Origin: an uncultured Prevotella sp.
Lineage (GTDB): Bacteria > Bacteroidota > Bacteroidia > Bacteroidales > Bacteroidaceae
Direction: 5' to 3'
NCBI GenBank assembly: GCA_934281565.1
Contig: CAKQXI010000004.1
Span: forward strand, 1 to 53,743
DNA length: 53,743 nt
The first letter of the stretch is position 1, and the number at the start of each line of letters is the position of its first letter. Below, in pieces: positions 7,322 through 15,781 of this stretch. The notes beneath the pieces are model-generated. The model worked only from the letters and a program-made list of their open reading frames with translations, searched no databases and was not told the DNA's origin. Made by a program: the position numbers and the translations under genes.

Positions 7322-9874
7322 TCAATACTGCGAGATATTGGTCAGCTTCTTCAGGCTTGCCTGTCGAGGTTCCTCTGAGAGCTTTTCTTTCAGCTCGCTG
7401 ATAGCAATCGAACTTTGTGGATTGAAAGCGTCAGAGCGCATATAATCAAGCACACTCTCATAAAAAGCCTTGCCCTCAGGATATTTTGAAGCCTTCTCAA
7501 GGTCACTCATACATATCATCAACTTACCCTTGCCTACTTTCCATTCCATCAGCAAGCCCAGCTTATGATTGCGCTCGATGTTGTCAATGACCTGCACAAT
7601 GGGCTTGCAATCGGCAGGGAAATTGTCGAGCACCAATGGATGCGAGTACTTAACGACGGGGAACCATTGCCAATTGGTGTGCATATCCGTTGGGAAATCC
7701 TCGAAAACGGAATGACAAGGGTCGGTGAGGATACCCAGTGTGCCGGGTGACACCATCTTCTTGTTGTTCTCACAGATGGTCTTGAACATACGATAGTTCC
7801 AATAGTCGGTCTGGAAAAGTCCACCCACAGTATGGGGCAGAGAGTCTGGCATCCAGAGCACTTTTGCACCCCTCTCGAGCTTTCTCGCAATATCGTGGGA
7901 CAAGTCCTTGGTAATGACAATGCCTTTCTTTTCCAACACCTTGGCTGGATAGAACCACAGCTCATAGGTGTTTTTAACCTCTGTGCCATCAATGCCCAGC
8001 ATCAATATTTCCTTACAAGCCTTGTCCACATGAATTATCTCTTGCCATTCGCCTACATCTATCAAGCCCTCATCATTGGTTGGAATACTCATTCGTCCCT
8101 CTTTTGAACCAAGTTTCCATCTTAGGGGCTTTCCCTTGAGCGAGGAACCTCCATAGTTGGCAATCTGAAATCTTGCCCTCAATGTGTCGCCATCTTCATA
8201 ACATAACCTATCTACCACAAGCAATGGCACGACAGGCGAGCACCATTGTCTCCATTCCTCTGGCGTAGTGATGCCCTTGCTATCCATAAAAGCATCGAGG
8301 ATGCCCACGAAAGCACTTCCTTGCCCTGGATAGTCCTGGATGTCGAGGAGTTGAAAACCTGCCATGTTTCGGGTCCTAAGGTCCATCTCTATGTCTGCCT
8401 TATACAGTCTTACGCTCCACAACCCCGAAGCCTTGTGGAAGTCATCAGCCTGGGAGAGCATACCCGATGCAGCAAGTCTTCTTCTGAACACCTCGAAATT
8501 ATATGGGTAAAGCACACCCGTGTATTTCTTGATTTCACGATAATCGGGATAGGTTTGAAATTGCCCAGTCTCATGACTGATGATAGGGATGCCAGCCTTG
8601 TCGCAAGCCTCATCAAAGTTCATGATTGTATTAGGGCGGAAATGATTGAGCACTCCTCCATCATAGGCATCAGCAAAAGAGAACGAACCTCGTGTATGGG
8701 TATTATAGTTTCCCCATCCCTCACCTCCTATGCGACAAGTGGTGAAATAATCCATACCGGGTTTGATACCTTGATAGCCAAGATAATAGTTGCTTCCGAA
8801 AGTATAATACTTGTCTGGGGCTATCTTACGGAAATCGTCCACAAACTCTTTCATCTTGTCGATGCTTCCCCATAGCTCATTACCCAGTGCCATCATACGG
8901 AAAGACGGATGATGACCATACTCGCGCAAGATGTTCTCACCCTCCTGATGGAGGAATTTCATGAGCACAACATCCTTATCATCGAAAGAACCCCAGAATG
9001 GCAGTTCTGGCTGGAGATAGATGCCGAGACTATCGGCAGCTATGAAAGCTGCCTCTGGTGGACACCAAGAGTGGAAGCGTACATGATTGATGCCATATTC
9101 TTTGCAAGTGCCAAGATACTTCATCCAACCATCCACGGTCATATCCACATGCCCCGTGAGTGGCCAAACTGCTGCATCGTGCTTGCCACGTAGGAAAACA
9201 GGATGACCATTGGCATAAAAATGCCCTCCTTCGATGTGGAAGTCCTTGAAACAAGGGAGAACATTGCCTGTATATCGTTGAGCAGAAGCAAGGATTGCCA
9301 TTGAATTTCTCACGCTTCGTTTTTCATTCATCACTTCTAAGCGGATTTCTCCAATGATACCATTCCAGTTAGTTTGGGTATCCTCGGTATAAGCATGACT
9401 GGAGCCATACAGTTGCTCCGGTACACCACGAGAATTATCCACTACGATTTCCAATGTATGTTTACCCGACTTCAATTTTGGGAGGATAAATCTTTGTGGC
9501 GTAGAGATATAATTGCAAGAGTCCACGAGTTGCCCATCCACATACACCCACGTAGGCTTGGTGCGTTCCAAAAAGAGCATCACAGGTTTCTTTTTCCACT
9601 GACGTGGTATCTCTATGTTACGAAAATAGCGAGCTTTGCCTTTATAAGCATAAAGACGAGTGAGATGTGTGGTCTCTGTGGTGTCGCTTGGGGCAAATCC
9701 AAGATGATTAGTGTCAATGGTACCAGGAAGAATGACACGTTTCACCTCCTTGTCATTACCCAGAGTTACATTCCATTCACCCGAAAGAGAAAGCGTTTGA
9801 GCCTTTTCGCTTGTTTGCGCTTGTATGCCCAGGCTGACCAATCCAAGACAAGCGACTAAGATTTTTATTTTCAT
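7322..9874 (-). CDS. Glycoside hydrolase family 2 enzyme, 850 aa
   Basis: This exported retaining glycosidase has the beta-galactosidase/glucuronidase fold. The frame stays open to 9928, but a promoter -7 element (9926-9933) covers that upstream start. I therefore place the start at the ATG at 9874, which opens a proper signal peptide (MKIKILVACLGLVSLGIQAQ). An N-terminal jelly-roll (about 25-185) is followed by the TIM barrel, with the acid/base Glu333 in GNELWG and the nucleophile Glu435 in SHETGQF, 102 residues apart as is usual for GH2. The C-terminal 250 residues form extra beta/alpha domains. Substrate cannot be read from sequence; galactose, glucuronic acid and mannose are all known in GH2. 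It lies upstream of the fucosidase on the same strand and probably acts on the same glycans. Confidence 0.88.
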   Translation of the reverse strand: MKIKILVACLGLVSLGIQAQTSEKAQTLSLSGEWNVTLGNDKEVKRVILPGTIDTNHLGFAPSDTTETTHLTRLYAYKGKARYFRNIEIPRQWKKKPVMLFLERTKPTWVYVDGQLVDSCNYISTPQRFILPKLKSGKHTLEIVVDNSRGVPEQLYGSSHAYTEDTQTNWNGIIGEIRLEVMNEKRSVRNSMAILASAQRYTGNVLPCFKDFHIEGGHFYANGHPVFLRGKHDAAVWPLTGHVDMTVDGWMKYLGTCKEYGINHVRFHSWCPPEAAFIAADSLGIYLQPELPFWGSFDDKDVVLMKFLHQEGENILREYGHHPSFRMMALGNELWGSIDKMKEFVDDFRKIAPDKYYTFGSNYYLGYQGIKPGMDYFTTCRIGGEGWGNYNTHTRGSFSFADAYDGGVLNHFRPNTIMNFDEACDKAGIPIISHETGQFQTYPDYREIKKYTGVLYPYNFEVFRRRLAASGMLSQADDFHKASGLWSVRLYKADIEMDLRTRNMAGFQLLDIQDYPGQGSAFVGILDAFMDSKGITTPEEWRQWCSPVVPLLVVDRLCYEDGDTLRARFQIANYGGSSLKGKPLRWKLGSKEGRMSIPTNDEGLIDVGEWQEIIHVDKACKEILMLGIDGTEVKNTYELWFYPAKVLEKKGIVITKDLSHDIARKLERGAKVLWMPDSLPHTVGGLFQTDYWNYRMFKTICENNKKMVSPGTLGILTDPCHSVFEDFPTDMHTNWQWFPVVKYSHPLVLDNFPADCKPIVQVIDNIERNHKLGLLMEWKVGKGKLMICMSDLEKASKYPEGKAFYESVLDYMRSDAFNPQSSIAISELKEKLSEEPRQASLKKLTNISQY

Positions 9875-9925
9875 TTTATCCAAAGATTTCTTTCCGTTTA
9901 GTTTAGTTATTATCAATCCTTGGCG

Positions 9926-9933
9926 CAAAGATA
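9926..9933 (-). promoter_or_regulatory. Promoter -7 element of the GH2 gene
   Basis: CAAAGATA on plus reads TATCTTTG on the gene strand. It lies 52 bp before the chosen start codon and overlaps the longer alternative start, which argues against the latter. Confidence 0.6.
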
Positions 9934-9963
9934 ATAAAAATATCTCTAATCCCCAAAAACATA

Positions 9964-10335
9964 TTAATTTTTGGGATTAAACATAGGAAATCCTATTCTT
10001 GAGGTACCTTTTATGAAAGTATGCCCTGACGGAAATGAGTTCCTTGCACTACCATCGGGGCGTTCTATCTTGGTAACATTTTTCAGTGTATTCACGGTCA
10101 CTCCCATAAGAGCGTATGCAGTTCCCAGAATGATTGTCAGGTCACCATAGCCGTGCTTGCCCTTTATCCCACATAAATTCAAACCGTATGTGGCTGCCAT
10201 TGGAGCATACTGTGTAAAGTCGTCAATCGTAATCTTATTGTCAATGTTCTCCTGCAATTCGTCCCGCACTTCCCTATTTTGATATTCCAGCCAGTCACTT
10301 TCCAATCCAATGTTCCATACAGAATTTCTACAAAA
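9964..10335 (-). pseudogene. PAP2-superfamily phosphatase fragment
   Basis: The open frame contains KIERPDGSARNSFPSGHT, the KX6RP and PSGH signatures of PAP2 lipid phosphatases. After FPSGHT the sequence runs into about a dozen unrelated residues and stops, so the third motif (SRxxxxxHxxxD) and its catalytic His are missing. At the 5' end the frame opens after an in-frame stop at 10336-10338 with no ATG and no signal peptide. The fragment starts directly against a response-regulator remnant on the other strand. Both ends are truncated, so it is a relic rather than an enzyme. Confidence 0.75.
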
Positions 10336-10343
10336 TTATTTTG

Positions 10344-10351
10344 TACCTTTG
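10344..10351 (+). promoter_or_regulatory. Promoter -7 element upstream of response-regulator remnant
   Basis: TACCTTTG lies 22 bp before the ATG at 10374. The promoter appears intact although the gene it served is not. Confidence 0.5.
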
Positions 10352-10373
10352 CCTCACATTTAATAAATCGACC

Positions 10374-10517
10374 ATGAAACTATTGATTATAGAAGATGAG
10401 CATCAATTATCGGATAGTATCGTGAGCTATCTCAGCAAAGAAGATTATCTCTGCAAGCTGGATTGAAAATCGGTGCAGACGACTACATCGCCAAACCTTT
10501 CCATCTGCCAGAATTGA
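10374..10517 (+). pseudogene. Response regulator remnant (internal deletion)
   Basis: The ATG at 10374 opens MKLLIIEDEHQLSDSIVSYL, a textbook receiver-domain start with the acidic pair, but the frame stops at 10464-10466. In another frame (about 10446-10517) the end of a receiver domain appears: LQAGLKIGADDYIAKPFHLP, with the conserved Lys-Pro. The roughly 70 residues between, including the phosphorylated Asp, are deleted at a junction near 10445. The DNA-binding domain is absent, since the sequence passes into an EamA fragment. Confidence 0.75.
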
Positions 10518-10625
10518 ATCACCATCCTCCTCGCCTTTTTCTTGCTAAAAGAGCCTGTCAATATAAAAGTTGTCATCGGCGCACTGTTAATAACGGCAGG
10601 GAGCATCGTGATGTTGTGGAAATAA
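10518..10625 (+). pseudogene. C-terminal fragment of an EamA/DMT transporter
   Basis: The frame from 10518 reads ITILLAFFLLKEPVNIKVVI and continues through GALLITAGSIVMLWK to a stop at 10623-10625. This matches the last helices of EamA-family drug/metabolite transporters, which often end in GxxLIxxGxxx. It is joined directly to the response-regulator remnant. Its last 39 bp overlap, antisense, the 3' end of the DUF4143 ATPase gene. Confidence 0.65.
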
Positions 10626-11936
10626 CCTAAGGAATTCACTCAACTTATCTACAAGATAAAGAGGCAGATTTAGCAAGTCGTCATCTTTGCGCATATTAAG
10701 CGTAGAAAGACGGACGGACAATTGTGGAGCATACGACTTACGATAATAAGCCAAACTCTTTGCCGTAACATTGCGATCTGCCTTCACTTCTATCGGAATT
10801 ACGCACCCAATATATTGCAAAAGGAATTCCACCTCGGCCGTATTGCCAGAAGTCCAATAATAATGCTGGTTTCCAAACTGACGAACCAAAGACTGTAAGA
10901 CATAATTCTCCGCCAGTACGCCCTTGAACTCCGTAAATAGATTATCACCCATCAGGACAGTCTTAGAATCCAAGTCAAACTTTCGTCCCAATAAGCCCAC
11001 ATCACACAGATAGAGTTTGAATGCATTGCTTTTCTTATAGGCTGACAATGGAAGACGAGGTGTTTCTATTGCCGACACACGATGTACTAATCCTGCCAAA
11101 CACAACCACTCAATAGCTCCCTCGTACTCACGAGCCCTGGCCCCTTTCTGCACATCACCATAACGGAACTTTTTGTCTTCACGAGCCAACTGATCTTGTA
11201 AATTTCCCCATACTTGAAACACACGGGGTATGTCCTTGTTGCTGATATGTTTGGCAAAATCCAAGGAATAAGACTGCAAGATCGCATCCTGTATCATTTT
11301 TACCTCATCCCATGTCCGAGTGTCAATATACACGCTCACAGCCTCAGGCATTCCACCCAACACAAGATATACCTTATAGGCATCAATCAATTGCAGATGA
11401 ACAACCTCTGGCACAGTCATCACCTCATCTATCATCTGATAAGAATGATAGAGCTGATTATCTACCGCCCTCAGATATTCTGCGAAAGACACAGGATAAA
11501 GAGTCATGAAATCCACCTTGCCCACAGGGAACGAGGAACCTGTACGATTAAGTGCAACACCCAAAAGTGAACCAGCACACACAATAGAATATTCAGGAGC
11601 ATCCTCGCAAAAATATTTCAAACAATTGAGTGCCTCATTACATTCTTGTATCTCATCGAATATAATGAGAGTGGAAGACGGAGAAATCGCTCTGCCTACC
11701 ATCATCTCCAACACCTTGATAAGTTTATGAGGTTCCTTGGTACGCTTGAAGTCCTCCTTGATACTTGGCATCGTATCAAAGTTAATGTAAATCATGTCTT
11801 CAAAACATTCTTGTCCGAACTTCTTCAATACCCACGACTTGCCTACTTGGCGTGCACCTTGCAACACCAATGGCTTGCGTCGAGGACTCTCTTTCCACGC
11901 TTTTAATTTATCTATTATTTCTCTTTTTATCTCCAT
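10587..11936 (-). CDS. AAA ATPase with DUF4143 domain (copy 2), 449 aa
   Basis: This is the second of three related ATPases. Walker A is GARQVGKS (27-34) and Walker B LIIFDEIQE (about 90-98), followed by an AGSLLG sensor region. The C-terminal domain has an intact PD-(D/E)XK-like signature: TAEVEFLL then IPIEVKA (about 370-392). Relatives usually end shortly after an NLPLYLV motif. Here that motif is followed by about 20 residues, the last part of which (RLFPQHHDAPCRY) is read antisense through the EamA fragment. The tail therefore probably comes from a deletion that removed the original stop codon. It is transcribed alone, with a -7 element at 11999-12006 inside a direct repeat. Its role is unknown. 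Confidence 0.85.
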   Translation of the reverse strand: MEIKREIIDKLKAWKESPRRKPLVLQGARQVGKSWVLKKFGQECFEDMIYINFDTMPSIKEDFKRTKEPHKLIKVLEMMVGRAISPSSTLIIFDEIQECNEALNCLKYFCEDAPEYSIVCAGSLLGVALNRTGSSFPVGKVDFMTLYPVSFAEYLRAVDNQLYHSYQMIDEVMTVPEVVHLQLIDAYKVYLVLGGMPEAVSVYIDTRTWDEVKMIQDAILQSYSLDFAKHISNKDIPRVFQVWGNLQDQLAREDKKFRYGDVQKGARAREYEGAIEWLCLAGLVHRVSAIETPRLPLSAYKKSNAFKLYLCDVGLLGRKFDLDSKTVLMGDNLFTEFKGVLAENYVLQSLVRQFGNQHYYWTSGNTAEVEFLLQYIGCVIPIEVKADRNVTAKSLAYYRKSYAPQLSVRLSTLNMRKDDDLLNLPLYLVDKLSEFLRLFPQHHDAPCRY

Positions 11937-11996
11937 ATCTTACCCTTTCTTTTTCTTAGAATTGTTCACCACAATTCGCCGCTAATATCATTTTTC

Positions 11997-12052
11997 GGCA
12001 AATTTACGCATTTTTGATATGAAAAAGTGGCAAGTTCGCACATTTTTGATAT
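11997..12052. repeat. Two 24-bp direct repeats, 32 bp apart, at ATPase copy 2 promoter
   Basis: Copies at 11997-12020 and 12029-12052 start GGCAA and end CATTTTTGATAT, with about 20 of 24 positions identical. The proximal copy contains CAAATTTA (11999-12006), which is TAAATTTG, a -7 element, on the ATPase strand. The distal copy lies around the expected -33 region. An inverted ATATCATTTTT stretch at 11986-11995 may be a third half-site. The placement is that of an operator overlapping the promoter. Confidence 0.7.
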
Positions 12053-12169
12053 TAATTAACGAAAACGAAGCAGAATGAAGAAAGACAACCCGAAGATGAA
12101 AGGTCATCAAAAAGCCATAGATTGTGAGAATATCGGTGATTTCTTAGGAAAAAGGGCTATAGGGAAAAC

Positions 12170-12326
12170 ATTACAATTACAGTTATTACAGTTAGAAAAA
12201 AGTATCAATTCCACCCTACGCCTCTCTTATAATAGCATATAACTTATTAATAATTAATTAGTTATAATAAATATAAGAAAGAAGAGATAACCCTTTAAAA
12301 ACAACTGTAATAACTGTAATTGTAAT
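12170..12326. repeat. 157-bp element with 24-bp perfect terminal inverted repeats
   Basis: Arms at 12170-12193 (starting ATTACAATTACAGTTATTAC) and 12303-12326 are perfect inverted repeats around a 109-bp AT-rich core. The core itself contains a palindromic stretch (ATAACTTATTAATAATTAAT). The element has no coding capacity and resembles a MITE or a REP-like hairpin. I see no clear target-site duplication beside it. Confidence 0.65.
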
Positions 12327-12699
12327 GGTAAGCACGCCATCACTTCAAAGCTAACTCTCTAGAAAGCAAAAACTTACATTACTCTTACTACATCAAATCA
12401 TCGAAGTTCAACCTCCTACAAATACTCAGAATATTACAAATGAACCCTCCCCATTACCTCTAAACACATGCAAAATTAGCCCTAATCTATGATTTTCCCT
12501 AAATGAAGTGCCCATTTCATAGACACAGCTGTCATGTTTTTCAACAACAAATTTCACGAAAAGTACTATCAGAAGTTCATTAGATTGAGATTTCTTGATG
12601 AAAAATCATTTCAAGCCGTACAGTTCAATTCATTTTTCTAGTTAGAAAAAAATATTTTCATAGTTGGAGAAATCAAATTCAATCATTGAATAAAAAACA
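12327..12699. other. Non-coding stretch without recognised features
   Basis: About 370 bp of AT-rich sequence between the inverted-repeat element and the helicase terminator. I see no convincing ORF, promoter or conserved RNA. Confidence 0.5.
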
Positions 12700-12765
12700 A
12701 AAGAGCGGAAAAACAAACTGTTAACTGTTAAACTGTTAACTTTGCAGCTTGTTCTTCCGCCCTTT
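12700..12765 (-). terminator. Terminator of the DEAD-box helicase gene
   Basis: AAAGAGCGGAA (12700-12710) pairs with TTCCGCCCTTT (12755-12765), apart from one mismatch. On the helicase strand it is followed by a run rich in T. The loop holds three CTGTTAA repeats. A smaller hairpin (GGGCAGGT/ACCTGCCC, 12800-12820) precedes it, nearer the stop codon. Confidence 0.55.
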
Positions 12766-12832
12766 ATATTTTTCCTTATAATCGGCATTCTTGCTTATTG
12801 GGCAGGTAACAAACCTGCCCTCCCAGCACTTT

Positions 12833-14695
12833 CTACTTCTTCTTTGGACGACGACGTGCCCAGCCTTCTTCCTCGAAGTTTGGCTCCTCGCCTTTCAGCT
12901 TGAATGGCTTGCCCTGAATGAGGTCACGCCAATCACCGTTGTCTTCATTACGGCGAGGCTTCTTAGAACTGCGAACTTCTCCACGTGAACCACGGCTTCC
13001 ACGGTCGCCACGCCCTCCACGTGCCGCTCTGCCATGTCCCTCCTCATCGGCATCATTGCAACGCACAGTCCTGCCCTTGTACTCAGTGCCATTCAATGCT
13101 TTCATCACTTTCTTGGCATCCTGCTCAGGTACCTCGATGTAAGCAAACTTGCTGAGCAAGTCGATGTGCCCGACCTCCTGACGACCACGCACATGCTTGT
13201 TCAAGTACTGCATGATCTCGCCTGGATAGAAGCCATCAGCCTTGCCAAGATTGATGAAAAGACGCTTAAATCCTGCTTCTGCCTCGTGCTTGCGACGGCC
13301 GTTCGATACCTTTCCACGACCATCTGAGCCCCTGCCCTCACCACGAGTCTTCTTGCCCCGTCCACTCTCAGGCTTCACAATCTCTGGGGCGTGCTTATAG
13401 TAATCAAGGAACTTACCAAAGGTGATGGTAACCATTTTCTTGATGATGTCCTCCTTGTCGATGTAATCAAACTGGCGGTTGATTTCCTCCATGTATGGCG
13501 CAATCTGCTCCTCGTCCACATCGGTCTTCATGATGTCATCCATCGTCTTGAAAAGCTGCTTCTTACAAATTTCCTCTGGCGTTGGCAAAGTACCGTCAAC
13601 GAAGTCCTTTCCTATCTGCTTCTCTATCTGGCGAACCTTGAACTTCTCACGAGTGTGAATGATGGAGATAGATGTACCTTTCTTGCCTGCACGACCCGTA
13701 CGACCGCTTCGGTGGGTATAGCTCTCAATGTCATCAGGCAAACCATAGTTGATGACGTGAGTCAAGTCTTCCACATCCAATCCACGAGCCGCCACATCGG
13801 TTGCCACAAGGAACTGTACCGTATGCTGGCGGAATTTCTGCATGGTGAGGTCACGCTGCTGCTGACTCAAATCGCCATGCAAAGCCTCAGCATTATACCC
13901 GTCCTTGATGAGCTTATCAGCAATGTCCTGTGTCTCCAGCTTTGTACGGCAGAAGATGATGGCGAAGATACGTGGATAGTAATCCACGATGCGCTTCAAG
14001 GCAAGATATTTGTCCTTGGCATTCACGAGATAGTAGATGTGATTGACGTGCTCGGCACCCTCATTTCGAGAGCCCACCACGATTTCCTTGTGGTCGTGCA
14101 GGTAGTTGAGGGCAATCTTCTCGATGTCCTTGCTCATGGTTGCCGAGAACAGCAATGTGTTTCTATCCTCTGGCACACTCTCGAAGATGGCATTGATGCT
14201 CTCCGAGAAACCCATATTGAGCATCTCGTCTGCCTCATCCAATACAACGTTGTTCACCTGTTCGAGCTGAGCCACACCACGGTTAATCAAATCGAGCAAG
14301 CGACCCGGTGTAGCAACAATGATTTGTACACCATGCTTCAAGGTACGTATCTGCGAACCGATGTCGGTACCACCATAAACGGCAGCAATGTGCATACCGT
14401 CGATGTATTTGGCGAAACTGTTCAAGTCATCGGCTATCTGGAGGCAAAGCTCACGTGTTGGACTGAGGATGATAGCCTGTGTGTCCTTGCGAGAGGCATC
14501 GGTCTTCTGGAGCAAAGGCAAGCCGTAAGCGGCTGTCTTGCCCGTACCAGTCTGCGCCAGTGCAATGACATCGTTTTTATTACCAAGTAAATAGGGAATT
14601 ACTTCTTCCTGAACAGGCATTGGATGCTCAAATCCAAGCTCTTCGATGGCACGGCGAATTTCTTCGCTCACGCCCAATTCTTCAAATGTCTTCAA
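12833..14695 (-). CDS. deaD: DEAD-box RNA helicase, DeaD/CsdA-like, 620 aa
   Basis: This ATP-dependent RNA helicase is expected to act in ribosome assembly, mRNA decay and cold adaptation. The Q motif near residue 28 precedes AQTGTGKT (47-54), the DEAD box in VLDEADEML (about 155), SAT near 187, and HRSGRTGRAGKKG in the second RecA domain. After the core comes a linker, a DbpA-like RNA-binding fold (about 470-550, RLFINLGKADGFYPGE), and an Arg/Gly-rich tail (GGRGDRGSRGSRGE) before a basic end. The tail composition is typical of RNA chaperoning. The gene is monocistronic with a leader of about 120 nt containing two hairpins, and ends at the stem-loops at 12700-12820. Confidence 0.93.
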   Translation of the reverse strand: MKTFEELGVSEEIRRAIEELGFEHPMPVQEEVIPYLLGNKNDVIALAQTGTGKTAAYGLPLLQKTDASRKDTQAIILSPTRELCLQIADDLNSFAKYIDGMHIAAVYGGTDIGSQIRTLKHGVQIIVATPGRLLDLINRGVAQLEQVNNVVLDEADEMLNMGFSESINAIFESVPEDRNTLLFSATMSKDIEKIALNYLHDHKEIVVGSRNEGAEHVNHIYYLVNAKDKYLALKRIVDYYPRIFAIIFCRTKLETQDIADKLIKDGYNAEALHGDLSQQQRDLTMQKFRQHTVQFLVATDVAARGLDVEDLTHVINYGLPDDIESYTHRSGRTGRAGKKGTSISIIHTREKFKVRQIEKQIGKDFVDGTLPTPEEICKKQLFKTMDDIMKTDVDEEQIAPYMEEINRQFDYIDKEDIIKKMVTITFGKFLDYYKHAPEIVKPESGRGKKTRGEGRGSDGRGKVSNGRRKHEAEAGFKRLFINLGKADGFYPGEIMQYLNKHVRGRQEVGHIDLLSKFAYIEVPEQDAKKVMKALNGTEYKGRTVRCNDADEEGHGRAARGGRGDRGSRGSRGEVRSSKKPRRNEDNGDWRDLIQGKPFKLKGEEPNFEEEGWARRRPKKK

Positions 14696-14830
14696 ATCTT
14701 TTTAACCTTATTAATGTAATCTAAAACAGGAAGGCTAAGTTCACCCTTCCCAGCCATCAATAGGGTGCAAAAACCTTCCAGAAATCCTGTGGGCAATCAT
14801 GCACATTGCCCAAATTCGGGTGCAAAGATA
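14696..14830 (-). promoter_or_regulatory. Promoter and structured leader of the helicase gene
   Basis: CAAAGATA (14823-14830) is TATCTTTG on the gene strand. The leader of about 120 nt can form GGGCAAT/ATTGCCC (14791-14797 with 14805-14811, 7-nt loop) and GGAAGG/CCTTCC (14729-14734 with 14745-14750). Cold-shock helicase genes often have long regulatory leaders, so post-transcriptional control is a reasonable inference. Confidence 0.5.
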
Positions 14831-14915
14831 CAGCAAATAATCGAGAATTCGATATAAATCCCTTAAAATATAAAGAAATTCCCTCATCAAACTTTGTCTA
14901 TAACAAAGAAATGAT

Positions 14916-14923
14916 TATATTTG
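14916..14923 (+). promoter_or_regulatory. Promoter -7 element of the small ORF/LOG operon
   Basis: TATATTTG lies 25 bp before the ATG at 14949. Confidence 0.5.
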
Positions 14924-14948
14924 CAATCTCTAAAAAACAATCAAGCAC

Positions 14949-15128
14949 ATGAATACATTGGCTAAGGCTTTGATAGACGACCCTATCATCTATAACTATA
15001 TATACCAAACACACAAAATAAGTAATAAGACTTTGGTAAAGATGGTGGATTTTCTGCGCTTGGAGAATGAGAAAAACATGAAACGGATGCAAATAAGCAC
15101 CAAAGACTTTGATATATTTTTAGAATAA
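14949..15128 (+). CDS. Small hypothetical protein, 59 aa
   Basis: I do not recognise a family. The peptide (MNTLAKALIDDPIIYNYIYQ... ending KDFDIFLE) has a good charge balance and amphipathic helical character and no signal peptide. It follows a -7 element by 25 bp and ends 9 bp before the LOG-family gene, so the two are probably co-transcribed and translated together. Position and composition support a real gene better than any sequence similarity I can see. Confidence 0.6.
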   Translation: MNTLAKALIDDPIIYNYIYQTHKISNKTLVKMVDFLRLENEKNMKRMQISTKDFDIFLE

Positions 15129-15137
15129 AATAACTAT

Positions 15138-15668
15138 ATGAAAATTGCAATCTTTTGTTCTGCCAACAAGAACATCGACCCAGACTTCTTTTCCATGACC
15201 GAGGAACTGGGCAAGTGGATGGCAGAGAATGGTCATGAGTTGGTTTTCGGAGGATGTAACATCGGACTGATGGATTGTATCGGCAAGGCTGTGAAGAACA
15301 ATGGTGGAAGAACCATTGGTGTCGTGCCAACTTTGGTTGAAAAGAACGGAAAGTCTTTCGATGGACTTGATGTAGAAATCCCTTGTGACAACCTGAGCGA
15401 CCGAAAGGACTTGATGCTAACGCAATGTGACATTGCCGTGGCTCTCCCCGGTGGCATTGGCACGCTCGATGAAATCTTTACTATCGCAGCCTCCCATACC
15501 ATTGGTTATCATCACAAGATGATTATCCTATACAACATGAAGGGATTTTGGAATTCCACCATCGCCTTGCTTGACGATATGCAAGAAAAAGGCATGATTC
15601 GTGGAGATTGGCATGATTATATAGAAGTGGTGAACAGCTTGGAGGAACTACAAAAACTAATAGGATAA
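15138..15668 (+). CDS. LOG family (TIGR00730) nucleotide phosphoribohydrolase, 176 aa
   Basis: This is a Rossmann-fold protein related to plant LOG enzymes, which hydrolyse cytokinin riboside 5'-monophosphate to free base and ribose 5-phosphate. Bacterial members cleave AMP or related nucleotides. The opening MKIAIFCSANKNI, the GGCNIGLMDCIG loop (about 35-46) and the signature PGGIGTLDEIF (about 98-108) are all present, the last holding the catalytic Glu. Length is normal for a short LOG. It is cytosolic and follows a 59-residue protein gene after 9 bp. Confidence 0.9.
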   Translation: MKIAIFCSANKNIDPDFFSMTEELGKWMAENGHELVFGGCNIGLMDCIGKAVKNNGGRTIGVVPTLVEKNGKSFDGLDVEIPCDNLSDRKDLMLTQCDIAVALPGGIGTLDEIFTIAASHTIGYHHKMIILYNMKGFWNSTIALLDDMQEKGMIRGDWHDYIEVVNSLEELQKLIG

Positions 15669-15746
15669 AGTATCTCGTACAAAATGTGCATTTGGTGAGT
15701 TCATCAACAAAAAATGCTTCACTATATAATAAAATAGATAAAATCA

Positions 15747-15778
15747 TTTGGAGGTTACAGAAGTATTTATTACTTTTG
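15747..15778 (+). promoter_or_regulatory. Strong promoter of the structured RNA candidate
   Basis: TTTG (15747-15750), a 20-bp spacer and TACTTTTG (15771-15778) make a near-ideal Bacteroidetes promoter. No ORF with a sensible start follows for more than 300 bp. Confidence 0.7.
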
Positions 15779-15781
15779 TAA

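Noticed and set aside
12075..12242. 55-codon ORF starting MKKDNPKMKGHQ
   Set aside because: Half of it is the inverted-repeat arm read as LQLQLLQLE; no promoter or related protein pattern supports it.
12800..12820. GGGCAGGT/ACCTGCCC hairpin as an independent terminator
   Set aside because: No T-run follows on either strand; treated as part of the region before the stronger stem at 12700-12765.
13391..14590. 399-codon ORF antisense to the DEAD-box gene
   Set aside because: Mirror of a long GC-richer helicase gene; hydrophobic, low-information sequence without motifs.
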